DNA of 64,000 bases from Conus ventricosus (taxonomy: Eukaryota; Mollusca; Gastropoda; Neogastropoda; Conidae). The stretch covers positions 10,344,199 to 10,408,198 of the forward strand of contig CM031628.1 in assembly GCA_018398815.1 (NCBI GenBank). Reading direction: 5' to 3'. This document shows, one piece after another, positions 12,058 to 23,139 of the stretch. The translations under genes and the position numbers were made by a program. Every line of letters begins with the position of its first letter. The first letter of the stretch is position 1. The notes beneath the pieces are model-generated. The model saw only the letters and a list, made by a program, of their open reading frames with translations, ran no database searches and was not told the origin of the DNA.

Positions 12058-13167
12058 CATCTCGCAAAATCAGCCAAGAGATAGTTAAGAAATCTCTGAA
12101 GATCGTGTGGTAGGATATTACGTTGCTGTAGAAATTCATCTGTTGGTGCCATGGCAAACTTTCTGATTTCTCGAAGGCCTCTGTAATTACTGTCCATAGA
12201 TATAGGGCAACACCTTTCAGCATGTCGGTTGAACCAAGCTCGTACACGAGAATGACAACTCTGTCAGTTTTCATTTCTGAACTGTACACAAGCAAAGACT
12301 GAAACTCCCACCTTTTCTGTGAGGTGAAGCAAATGACAATCTGTGCCCGTATGTCTCACTCTTCTCCAACTTCCGCCTTAGCTTTTCAGCCCTGTAATGT
12401 GTATTTGGGTGGTCTGTCTCGTTTAAGGCAGAGATATATTATCACACAGGTCTGACAGTCTCAATAATTATCTTCTGCTGCTGAAACACCTCTCTTTCAA
12501 TTCTTAAACAGACTCTGTCAAATGCTGTCTTGTGTGACTTTTCCAGGTTTTCCTGATCTCTCTTTGACGCACCGTCTTTACTCTGCCATGCTGCAGGATC
12601 TCCGACATACTTCTTACGACAGGAAGGGTGATACTGTGCTTCACAGGCAAACACGTCAAATTCTCTGTTTCTGCACAATAGTTTCTCGTCTTTTTTGTGC
12701 TCAGCAACTTTAAGAACTGTGCTCCATCCTTCACGTTCAAACTTGGATGTAGGTTCAGTTGTCCTCTTTGTGACAAAATATGCAGTCTGGTTTGAAGATA
12801 ATTGTTTCCACTGAGTCAGAAGAACGCCTAGCCTGTCTTTGCTCTAGAGGTATTGTTTGTGATTCTGAAGACGATTCCAGTCAATCAAGTTTTTTTTTTA
12901 GTGAACCTTTGGTAACAGTCACGATGGTAGCCGTACTCTGGCCGTAAATCATCTGGAACGCAGTTGCAAGCCTCTTCCATCCAATATGGAGAATCCAGTT
13001 GGCTGCGATCGTCTTTTCTTGCAAATGTCTTGAAGTTTTATCAGTTTATTCTGAGGTCCTTTACAGTCAGAGAGGTGAACAAATGATCTCTTGCTAGAAT
13101 CGCTGAAATAAATGACACACACTTCATCAACAGGGCTGTCTTCATGTTTTCGCTTTCTTGCCGCCAT
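12058..13167 (-). pseudogene. Decayed Cys/His-motif gene of unknown function with a splice donor
   Basis: On the minus strand a frame starts at 13,167 (MAARKRKHEDSPVDEVCVIY ... FVHLSDCKG) and continues after frame changes in 12,776-12,442 with CRNREFDVFACEAQYHPSC, a putative zinc-binding cluster, followed by a charged stretch. It continues further to 12,058, where a consensus donor (GATG/GTAAGTG) ends the readable part with NYLLADF-like sequence. Proteins with a similar A-x-EA-x-YH-x2-C cluster are abundant, uncharacterised and often multi-copy in invertebrate genomes; this is recalled family knowledge and was not checked. At least two frame changes (about 12,945 and 12,500-12,680) break it. 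It could be a pseudogene, part of a DNA transposon, or an intact gene with sequence errors. It runs antisense to the lectin exons. Confidence 0.45.
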
Positions 13168-13984
13168 GTTCAGTTGATCATTACACCAGATGATTTATTT
13201 ACCTGCATACACAAAAACAAACACAACAAAGAACATTAGGAATACAAATCAAACCATTGTTTGGTTAAGATGCAAATGGATGCGATTTCCAAGTAGTAGT
13301 GCTACTATTATACATGTACATATATAATGTAGAAAATTCGTTATTTATTGAAAATAATCGCAACATCTAGAACAGCAAATTCTTTCATATTACTATTATT
13401 AGTGTTGTATTTCACTACAATATATTCATTTTATTTTACAACGATGCTTGTAGCAAATAACAGCAATTTTGTTCTGTTTAAAACGTGTTGTGTCGTTTTT
13501 GTCGAAATCGCATATTTAGGGGGTATAGGAGATATATTTAATTTTGTACCTATAAAAAACGAGACTAGGAAGCCCTATTTGGGCCTTAATGACCCAAAGG
13601 CATTGTTGTGTATGAAAACAACCCACCAAAAGCCCTGCTTTCTATTATTTTCAATGTATAGCAGATGACATTCAGTCCGTATTGTGAAAATGACGGTTTC
13701 AGTAGATACATCCCTGAAGCCAAGATATACTATTTTGGACTACACAAAAGGCTTTTTAAAGACAGCAAGTCATTGACTTAGTTACAAAAGTAACAGAAAC
13801 ATGGATTTCTGATCATTCACATGAGCTACATTTGATTGAAATTGATAATTGTGGTCAGCATACAAGGGGGTAACCCTTAAATCAAGGGCCATAACTCAGT
13901 CCAAATAAGTTATTTTCTTGGGAACAACCAGAAACGTTTCAGTGGTCCCTAAAGTACATTGTGGATTCACTTAGGTTGAGTCCT

Positions 13985-14015
<31 letters not shown>

Positions 14016-15639
14016 CTACATGGTGACCATGGTTTTGCTTGGCACCTAAAAGATATTTTACCTGCCAGAAATGTGATGCTGCCAGCACAGTACCAAACCA
14101 GCAGTCTTATTCTGATGGGTTTCATTCCTGTGGTACCACAATAACGTTCCCCTTCCCCACCCATTGCTTCATCTCCTCCCCTCCACTGCTGTTCCTATCT
14201 CACTCTCACCTACTTTCTTCAATCACCTACAAATAAGACAGCAGCAGTGCCCTGACCCTGACAGCAGGCAGTAGATTACACGGCTACCATGTGTAGCACC
14301 CAATAGAGATGTCCCTCTCCCTTCCCCTCCTCATGAACTCACACCTCACTCACATTTTACCCTCTTCCTCACCTCCCCTCGCCTCACCCCTTCACCATTT
14401 TACCCTTCTGAATCCCCCCCCCCCCCCCCCACCTGCCCTCCCCATATCATTCTCGGTTTCATATTCTTAAAACCTCTTGTTTTATTGCCCACATATTTTC
14501 AAAAACTGCATCTTTAACAATGTTGAACACATGACACTTTTTCTCACGTAATATGGGCGTCGTGTTTTTTTACTTCAAACTTTCCCAGGAATAGAGACGA
14601 TCCTGTACTATATTGGCAACAACAAGAAATGCATCACGTATTCAGTTTTTGATAAAGATTTGGGCCAGTGGACATTAGTAGGGTTGTTTGATTTTTAATC
14701 TGATTGTTGCTTCACTTGCTTAGTCCATCATAAATCATAAATCTATGTGTCTTACTTATCTATGTTTGAGAAACTTTATCTATAAATGGTCTAGTTTGGT
14801 TTGTTATGTTGAAATGCGTCCATATCTTTCTTCACCTCTGCCTGGAGACGTCACATTGAATGGTTCAATCCTCACAAAACGTAACTTAATATTTAGCACT
14901 TTATTTGGATATAACATAGTTAAGCATATCCTTTATCTGCGTTTAAAGCAACCATCGTAAATGATCAAAAGTTTAATGGATTCAGTTGTGACATGAAACT
15001 TATTTCTCAAAATGTTCATCTCAGATTTATGGCCACTACGAATCAGTTACATCGTACCAGTCAAATAGCTGGAAAGATCTACTCATTGTCATTCTGCTGA
15101 GTTTGATCACTCTGATTCTTGTACTTGCTTAGAAAATTTCAACGTGAAAGATTACCATGGACACGCATACACACGCGCATCTACAGGCACACGCACACAC
15201 ATACCTAGCTTCAGTTCCATCAAGGAGGTGTTATTGCGTGCAGACTAGTCCATATATGTTACACCTGATCCACTACGTTTTAAGACCACACTGCACACTA
15301 TTTAAAGCTAAAGGATAGATAAATTAATGACTAAAATGAGAAAATTTAAGAAGAGGGTCTCATGTCTACAACCTAGCAGATGTCTGACCAGCATAATCCA
15401 ACGCGCTGGTTAGACGTGATCACACTCACAGACAGCCACAACGACCTTCCTGGCTAAAAAACAAACAAAAACAAAACAAACAAACAAACAAAAAAAAAAC
15501 AACCAAACAAACAAACAAACAAAAAGAAAAAAAAACACAGGTGTATGATTACGAAATAAATATTTTTCACTACAATCTGATGAAGAAATGGAGATGAAGC
15601 GTGATGTCTACCGCTGTTATTTCATCATCATGATGGATA
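13168..15639. other. No gene recognised; long G and C runs
   Basis: A/T-rich sequence with a G run of about 31 at 13,985-14,015 and a C run of about 17 at 14,414-14,430. It also has pyrimidine-rich stretches (14,145-14,440) and an A/C-rich simple stretch at 15,460-15,540. The 106-codon frame at 13,348-13,668 and the 71-codon frame at 14,745-14,960 show no recognisable motif. Confidence 0.6.
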
Positions 15640-18230
15640 AAACAGTACTCTACTGAAACATCTGCGGACTGTTCAAACTTCCAGGAACTGCTGTTTCTGT
15701 GTCATAACCTTGAGCCAATTGTCAAAGCTCTGCGGGAAACAAACATTCAAAACCAGAAGACCTTCCTTTTTCTGACCATGAGAAACTCTTCTAAACAAGC
15801 AAACCCATTGCTCTTAGAACGGCATGTAGGGATATTCTCAATGTCTCTGTTGTTCTGCCCTGTTGATCTAAATACCTCTTTACAAGATTTACTTGACAAA
15901 ATAATCCTACACAAAACTTTTAACTGTTTGTTCTTTATATCTCTAACAACATCTGCGTTTGTCAGTTGAATATAGTTGGTCAACCCAGTTGAAGAACTTT
16001 CTCAAACTGTTTTGATACTGGACATTTTAATGGGCACAGTCCTCTTTTGGGTACTGTAGATACTTTGTCCAGGGTTCTCCTTTGGAAGATGTCTTCTCTT
16101 CTCAGGGCCATACCGGTGTTGTCCGAGTTATAGGTCCCCAGCATACCTCCATATCTTTCTTGGTACACTCGTGCATTGGTTGTTTTAGACTACTAGTAGT
16201 CTTCACAGAACTATTTGCATGGAAATAACTATTTTCGAATTGTTTTAAAACTCTAAACAAAAGAACGGTGCCTTTATGATTTCCATTTCTAACAGTTGAA
16301 ACGTCTCAAGAAACTGTCTGTATTTTTGTCTGAAAGTCAGTCTTATCGGGCTTAAAGGATACTCCCTGCTCTCTTTCTAGAAAGCTCTCATTATTCAGAT
16401 TTCCAAATCTAGAAAACACTCGACCAGTCCTACGTATCATCGTCCAATAGCTCTGACCAGTAAGCTTCAATCTTGTAAATTAACAGACAAGAAGGTCAAC
16501 TCTCGATAGTGGAAGCTGGAAACTGATGGCCTTTGGCCAAAGACCAGTATTGTTTCCATAAGCACAAGAACAATTCTATAGATTTCCATTTTGAAATCAC
16601 TATCTGCAACACATTTATGAACAATCAACATGTAGCTTTTCTGGCCTAGCGACAGCGTATAACACCATGTGGAAAATGTACTATTGTTGATTATATATCC
16701 TAGGTTTTCAGAGCCAGTTTCCCTCTATATAACGGACATGTTCAACAACAAAAACCTAAATGTATCCACTTTCACATCTCTTTACAAAATTCTGATGACT
16801 CCCAAATTCGTCTGGATGAATCATCCATTCTAACTGTTGGGAATTTTGTCGACCAAAACCTCAGCTTCAAAGGTTTCACTCAGAATTTCCTTTTTTTTCT
16901 TTTCTTTTTTTCAGAAAGAACACACAACACACACACACATGAATATGGGGGTACTGATAAGGAAGCTCCTCTCCATCTTAACATGGCTCTGATTTTCTCT
17001 ACACAAGGTGACTACTGTGTCATGGGTAGTTCTGTAAAATTCTCTTACCACAGAACTGTGGATCCTATACACAATAAAGGGATGTGACTCTGTGAGCATT
17101 TTGCACTGCTTATAATAGTGCACATGTAGACGCCATGAAGCATCCCTCTCCAATCGTCTAAAATATTCTCTGAACTTGTGTCTAAACCTCTTCTCTGAAT
17201 CCCCCAATCCCTGCTTACGAATGTGTACTGCAACCAAAATTCACGAGAGATTTTGAGGAAAATCCCAGAGCAATTCTGCCCCTTGGAATCTGTTTACCTT
17301 CCAACGCAGATATCGACCCTGAAGTGGTGTGAGACTAGTCCAAATTTCTAGACAATTCACTACGGACTTTCCACACTGCAATTGGCTTTGTTCTTGCCTC
17401 CTACGAAAGACACCATCAGTTCTCTGACAAACGAGGCACTTTGCTGAATCTTATCCTAGAATTCCATCCTTTCAGAGGATTTTACTTATGGCTCCAAAGC
17501 TAAAAAGAATCTGTTTTTTTGCTTCTTTCTCAACCTTTCCATCTCAGAAAGTTCAAGAGAATTTCCTTCAGTCTGCTCCATCTACATTGCTGATCTCACA
17601 GCATTGGTTCTGACATTTCAAGCAGTCTCTAAATCAAATCATAAACAATTTATCATTCTGTCTGACTTCCGTTTTGCTTTGGTACTGGCTATAATCTTAA
17701 GCATTATCAACTGGAGATTTAAAAAATATATACCTCTAAAATCTCATGGTTACAACGTAGTTTTTACTTGGGTTCCCAGTCTTGTAGGCATTTGATTCAA
17801 TGAGGTGGCTGATCAACTTGCCAAGAATGCCACAAATAAAGACTGGAGTAAGGTTTCTATTCCTCACACCAATATTAAATCCAAATCTTAGATTTATGTC
17901 AAAGTCTGACAAGAGGACTTGATCACCAGAGCAGATAATAAAAGCTCAAATCCGAAGTAAACTTACAGAAATTGTACCATTTCCCTCTAGTGGCCATAAA
18001 AAAGAAATAGTTTTGTGTCGATTGCACACAGGCCGGTCTTTTTTAAACCTTCCCATATCTTACGTAAGATGAAGACGCTCTGTGGTGCATTCCCTGTGAC
18101 GTACCACCCACTATAAAACACGTCCTTCTGAAGTGTTGGGATTTCCATGACACAAGACACAAACACATTACAGTAGACTTCATGAAAATCCTGCTCTAAG
18201 ATGTTCCACCAGGTGTAACATTTTAATTCC
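15640..18230 (+). pseudogene. I/Jockey-type LINE with RNase H remnant, heavily decayed
   Basis: The left end gives a weak endonuclease start near 15,650 and FLCHNLEPIVKALRETNIQ (about 15,697-15,755), in the position of the usual QETH-like block. Near 16,025-16,060 a degraded FNGHSPLLGT block corresponds to the FNAHN motif. Near 17,765-17,850 the sequence reads TWVPSLVGI then EVADQLAKNATNKDWSK, the classic C-terminal RNase H signature of I/Jockey-like elements. At about 18,010-18,150 there is a CRLHT-like block and CIPCDVPPTIKHVLLKCWDF, the terminal Cys-Cys-His-Cys knuckle. Stops and indels occur throughout. The length of about 2.6 kb is much shorter than a full element, so internal loss has occurred. 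Confidence 0.65.
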
Positions 18231-18811
18231 TAAAAGATAGATATTTTTCGTCTGACAAATGATTTTGTAAACATATATTCAAAAGCACTTTCAGCGTGCT
18301 TAAGAAAATATGTTTTAATAGGTTGACAACACGAATATAGCATCTTGCTGTCAGCTGGGCATGGAATGAAATGAAATACAAATCATCATACATATGGACT
18401 TAAAGTTGTCACAATATATCAAGCGCATCATGCTGGTGTTACTATTCAGCACGTCACTTTTTGTTATGAGTTGATAAACCCTTTCTTGATGAAAGTGTGC
18501 CAGTCACAGACACAAGGAGAATTGATGGCTTTGAATTTTAGATTTGTTATCAGTTGTTCCTCTTAGTCAATTAAGTATTATCTTCTACAAAGTCCATTGA
18601 GTGACATCATGTAATTGTACATTAGATCGCTTCAGGTGTGCAATTGTGATTAACCCCTGCAGTTTTTCCTTTTAACCCCTGCCCACTCTCCAATTATCTC
18701 CCCTCCCTCTCCCCACCTTTTCTGTTTTCTGCTAATCATCACAATGTAATACAAAAATAACCTTAATTAAATGTCTACAATTATTTTTGTCTATGATGGC
18801 ATATTAAACAG
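18231..18811. other. No gene recognised
   Basis: A/T-rich sequence with a C/T-rich stretch at 18,650-18,720. No frame or motif could be supported. Confidence 0.6.
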
Positions 18812-18940
18812 AATTTCGTCCCGCCACTACCACCACGACCACCACCACCACTACTACTACTACTACTATTACGACGACGACGACGACATTGCCGACTTCT
18901 ACTGCTGCTGCTGCTGCTGCCACTACTACTACTATTACTA

Positions 18941-18980
<40 letters not shown>

Positions 18981-19350
18981 AACTTCTTGCACTGATGCTG
19001 GTGCTGGTGCTGCTACTACTACTGCTACTGTTACTACTACTCCTACCACTACCACTACTACTGCTGCTGCTGCTGCTTCTACAACTATCACTATACTGCT
19101 ACATCTACCGCTGCTGCTGCTCCTCCTCCTCTTGCTGCTGCTGCTACTGCTGCTGCTGCTGCTGCTGCAACGATCACTACTACTGCTACATCTACCACTG
19201 CTGGTGGTGCTTCTGCTATTGTTGTTGCTGCTCCTTACTCTCACGCAGTGCCAAAAAAATTGCTGCTATCGTAATTGTTGCTGCTGCCATTGCTACTGCT
19301 GTTGCTACTTCTGCTGGAACTACTATCCATCGCTGCTGCTGCTGCTGCCA
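18812..19350 (+). repeat. Compound trinucleotide tract (ACC/ACT/GCT)n
   Basis: About 540 bases made almost wholly of trinucleotides of the YNC/CTN type: ACCACC, then ACTACT, GACGAC, long GCT blocks (18,900-18,980), mixed ACT/GCT blocks, and a decayed end after 19,240. It gives long false Ala, Thr, Leu, Ser or Val frames in several phases. The pattern of neighbouring blocks that differ by one base suggests repeated expansion and mutation. Confidence 0.9.
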
Positions 19351-20046
19351 CCATATACAATCATACCCACATACATGCGTGTACATGTATGAGTGCACGT
19401 GAGCACATAAATGCACACACAAGCGCGCGCTCGAGTGTGCACAGAGTTTGCATGCACATGCTCATGTGTTGCAGGTACAGAAGTCTTTTACAGTGGGGTG
19501 ATCGCACAATTGCTTATTTTATGCCCATTTCTGCATCAAAAGGTAGGTTTTTGTTGTCGTTAGCATCAGTATGTTTCTGACATCACTGTGTGACAACAAA
19601 TGTGAAACTGATCAAACATAATCGGATCACAAAGTCAGACTTGTCTTTATGGTCCCAAATGCTCATTCAAAATCTGATGCACATAAACATACTTAAGCCG
19701 CAATACTCATAATCCAATGCACTACAAGCTTTTCCACAAATTATATGGAGGTTAAAGGTCACACACACGTGACATCCACTTCTCACAATACTGGGATACG
19801 CCCCCCTCATTAACACAGTCGTTGAATATTTCAGAGGCAATCGTTGCACATGTCCATCATCCTACACACAGCATCACCCATGTCAAACATATGGGCCACT
19901 GGTGATCGCAGGGTGACAACGTCACAATGCGAGGCATGGATTGTTTTTCATTGATACCCAGGGGATTCTCTGCCCATTTGGCATCAAAACCCACAGACAA
20001 CGCATCAGCCAGTTCTCGCAGCATGCACTCACGTACACGCTTGCGT

Positions 20047-20114
<68 letters not shown>

Positions 20115-20317
20115 TCGCAGCGTTACGGCACTGTGGATGGTATAGTGCAATGGCTCCGTTTACATATGTCTAACGGCCATTATATTTTGCGACTGTGTTG
20201 TTATGATGTTTTTAGGACACCAACCACCATTCCCCACTCTCCAGCTTTTCTTCCCAGAGAAATAGAGCAAAAGAGTGAATAAGGAAACAAAATCATAATT
20301 GAATCAAAGAATATTTG

Positions 20318-20379
<62 letters not shown>

Positions 20380-21119
20380 ATGATGATGACGACTGATGAT
20401 GATGGATGAAACAACACACAGCACAATACTCTCTGTACGGGGACTAGACACCACACATACAAGCATATAATATATAGGCCTACTACTTAGCCACCGGCGT
20501 TTTTTTTCTCTCCACTCCGCAGCGCCCAGAGGACCGATAAGCGTCACCAGACTCACGACGTCGCAGACGATGACAGCAATGTCCACAAGAGCCGAAACGA
20601 TGGCACGCAGATTCTGAAGACAACGGCACGACAGAGAACACAACCCGTCCCAAAACAATGTCCCAGCGCAGAACATGAAGACACAGCACAACAAACTCTG
20701 AAGAATTCAACACCACTGACAGCCCAGCACGAATCCAGAACAGAACAGATACCTGCACCAGGAACAAAGCGTGGATGAAACAGTCTGGCACCACAACAAA
20801 ACCCGGCCAGGCTCCCTCGCCAGATGCATGCGACGACCATTCGACGCAGGACGCGAAGAGTACCTGTTGCACAAAGCGCAAAAATCAAACTAGGTGTGCT
20901 ATAGCCGAGACGTGATAACTTGATGCAAATCCATGAATACAGTAGGTAAAAAGGTTTCCACTCTGTGTCAGCGTGGTGGTGCCGTAGACTAAATTTACAC
21001 ATGATCGTACGGCTTCAACAAGGTAAATCCATGAAAAAACTGGAATGACACAAAACTCTGATACTAATATTTTTTCTCGCTTGAATTTGACGTCCATCGG
21101 TTGAAGAACAACAAAACTC
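19351..21119. other. No gene recognised; (CA)n at 20,049-20,112 and (GAT)n at 20,320-20,390
   Basis: Contains a (CA)32 microsatellite and a (GAT)n array of about 24 units with minor interruptions. Minus-strand frames of 132-149 codons at 20,483-21,002 overlap each other in different phases, are rich in Cys/Val/Ser and show no recognisable domain. They are not annotated as genes. Confidence 0.6.
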
Positions 21120-21600
21120 ATTGGCCCCCTGAAAGCAAAATCATATCCAGAGCGCCTGGCAGTACTTAAGCTGCCAAGCCTGGAACACCGCAGAAATAGA
21201 GGCGACATGATTGACACTTTCAAGTTCGTGCATGGTTTATATGATACAGACAGACCTCAGTTCCAGCTCCACCTAGGTAGAGACACAAGAGGGAACTCTC
21301 TAAAACTTGAGAAAGGACATTGCAGACTAAACGTGCGTTCCAACTTCTTTGCGCAGCGAGTGGTGTCCACATGGAACAGTCTTCCAGATAGTGTTGTGAC
21401 GGCCCCGAGCATTAGTGCTTTTAAAAGAAGACTGGATGCCCACTGGGAAAGTCTGCCGAACAAATTTGACCCCAGCTGTCACAACTAGACTGCTTTTGCC
21501 ATGCCACGCACGCAAGTCTAGTTTGAACAGGAGTGGTGAACAGGCCTTGTAAAAAAGGCCTCAAACACCCAATACATCAAGTATCAAGTATCAAGTAAGA
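21120..21600 (+). mobile_element. LINE 3' end with C-terminal tail and AAGTATC-type terminal repeat
   Basis: The translation upstream of 21,207 gives SYPERLAVLKLPSLEHRRNR and continues openly from 21,207 to 21,488 as GDMIDTFKFVHGLYD, then FFAQRVVSTWNSLPDSVVTA, then SISAFKRRLD. This is the conserved C-terminal tail found in many CR1- and RTE-like LINE proteins of molluscs. The 3' untranslated region ends at about 21,575-21,597 with a short tandem ATCAAGT repeat, the sort of microsatellite tail expected at a LINE 3' end. The copy is 5'-truncated. The clade is uncertain. Confidence 0.7.
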
Positions 21601-22050
21601 TACTTGTAGACCGTGTGAATAAAGAAGATGAAGAGGTTGCTTAATCAGTAAAATACATATATCATAATAATAGCAAGGACAAAAGACAAAAACTAAAGCC
21701 CAAACATCCTGCGATGTCCTGAAACTAGTGAAAGAACATTTTGCAGCAGCGTTGAAATAACGTCTTGCTCGCACAAACTATTATGGAAGACTCTTAGATA
21801 TCACTAACTAGTGATATTTTATCCCCCCTCCCCCCCCCCCCCCGGCAACCTAACGACTGTAACAGAGACTTCAGCCGGGCATAGCGGTCTATAGAATAAT
21901 AAAGTAGTAGCTTTTGAAATATCCAACATTATATTTTACATAGTGGTACAAACACAGCATTGTGTCCCGGAGATAAAATAGATACGACTTATTTTATTGC
22001 GCGGAGAGCGCGCAAACAAAGTAAGTTACGTAATATTCTGAAAGAATATG
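21601..22050. other. Insertion target region of the gypsy element; no gene
   Basis: A/T-rich sequence with a C-rich run at 21,823-21,843. No coding or RNA signal was found. It continues after the gypsy element at 26,611. Confidence 0.6.
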
Positions 22051-22054
22051 ACGT

Positions 22055-22289
22055 TGTAGCGACTACATCGGCTTCCACGAAGCACAGTTCGTTCATGTTT
22101 GTTTTGAGAGTTATCTTTCTTTTTCTGTTGTTAAGGAACGGGGAGTTCCTGCACTTGTTGTTATGTTTAACGGACTGAGGAGTCTTAGGTTTCTTGGTTG
22201 GCCTATACAGCCATTCTAGAGCTATTAAAAACTCAGAAACTGTACTCAAGGTCTTTGAGTTTTTGTGTGTTAATTTATTAGCTACTAAA
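22055..22289 (+). repeat. Gypsy left LTR
   Basis: 235 bp starting TGTAGCGACTACATCGG and ending GCTACTAAA, not the usual CA. It is identical to the right LTR except for one extra G near 22,139-22,142. The duplicated flank ACGT lies at 22,051-22,054. Confidence 0.9.
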
Positions 22290-22320
22290 TTGGTGACCCC
22301 TGACGCTGAACAACGCAAAT

Positions 22321-23139
22321 ATGGCTGAAGAAATCCTAACGAACTTAGCCACTCAACTGGAAGCTTTCAACGCTCAAACCAGCCAGGTCAATACAGTGTC
22401 TATCAAACTTCCAGAATTTTGGATAAAGTCGCCAGAGGTGTGGTTTGCTAGGGTTGAAGCACAATTTGGAACCAAAGGCATTACCCAAGACCAGACGAAA
22501 TATGACTACGTTGTCAGTGCGCTGGACATCAACACAGCCGAAGAAGTTCAATCCATTCTCACCAACCCACCAGCTGAGAACAAATACAACACTCTGAAGA
22601 AGTCTCTGATTAAGACGTTTGGCAAATCTCAAGCCCAAAAAGATGCAGAACTTCTAAATCTTAATGGACTTGGTGACAAACGCCCAACTGCTCTCTTGCG
22701 CAAGATCAACTCCCTTAATGATGATCCACAAACACTCAAACGTGCGCTGTTCCTAGCAAATCTCCCGTCTGATGTACGAGGTATTTTGGCCGGACATAAC
22801 TTCGCAGACACAGACACACTCGCTGAGGCAGCAGACCGCATTTGGGAAGCACGCACTTCTGGCGTACAGCAGGTCTTCATGGCTCCAACAGAATCACACA
22901 ATGAACTGAATGTGGTCACGCCATCATTAAATGAGAACGTCTCAGCCATCAACAAAGGTAGACGTCCTCCTCGCCCTCAACAACGTGGCACGAACAGTTC
23001 AGCCTCTGTGTGTTTTTACCATCAGAGATTCGGACCTGACGCTCGTCGCTGTCTCCCTGGTTGCAAATTCGCATCGCTACTCACCAAAGGAAGCCAGCAA
23101 GGCACATCATCCTCGGGAAACGCCAATGCCAGCCGTTGA
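22321..23139 (+). CDS. Gypsy gag (nucleocapsid-containing), 272 aa
   Basis: The first ATG lies 31 bases after the LTR and starts an open frame of 272 codons. The N-terminal two thirds resemble the Mag-like gag core (KLPEFWIKSPEVWFARVEAQ, then LPSDVRGIL). The C-terminal part has a CFYHQRFGPDARRCLPGC cluster, a Cys/His motif found in many gypsy gags of animals instead of the standard CCHC knuckle. Gag assembles the intracellular particle and packages element RNA. The pol frame overlaps the end of gag by at least 79 bases and is shifted by -1, which fits -1 ribosomal frameshifting. The slippery site was not identified. Confidence 0.88.
   Translation: MAEEILTNLATQLEAFNAQTSQVNTVSIKLPEFWIKSPEVWFARVEAQFGTKGITQDQTKYDYVVSALDINTAEEVQSILTNPPAENKYNTLKKSLIKTFGKSQAQKDAELLNLNGLGDKRPTALLRKINSLNDDPQTLKRALFLANLPSDVRGILAGHNFADTDTLAEAADRIWEARTSGVQQVFMAPTESHNELNVVTPSLNENVSAINKGRRPPRPQQRGTNSSASVCFYHQRFGPDARRCLPGCKFASLLTKGSQQGTSSSGNANASR

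Noticed and set aside
13348..13668. 106-codon membrane-like frame
   Set aside because: Hydrophobicity comes from A/T-rich codons; no homology, splice or promoter context recognised.
18804..19402. Poly-Ala/Thr/Leu/Val frames of up to 167 codons
   Set aside because: Trinucleotide repeat translated in different phases; no start context or domain.
20483..21002. Minus-strand frames of 132 and 149 codons
   Set aside because: They overlap in different phases, have no motif, and end at unrelated sequence.
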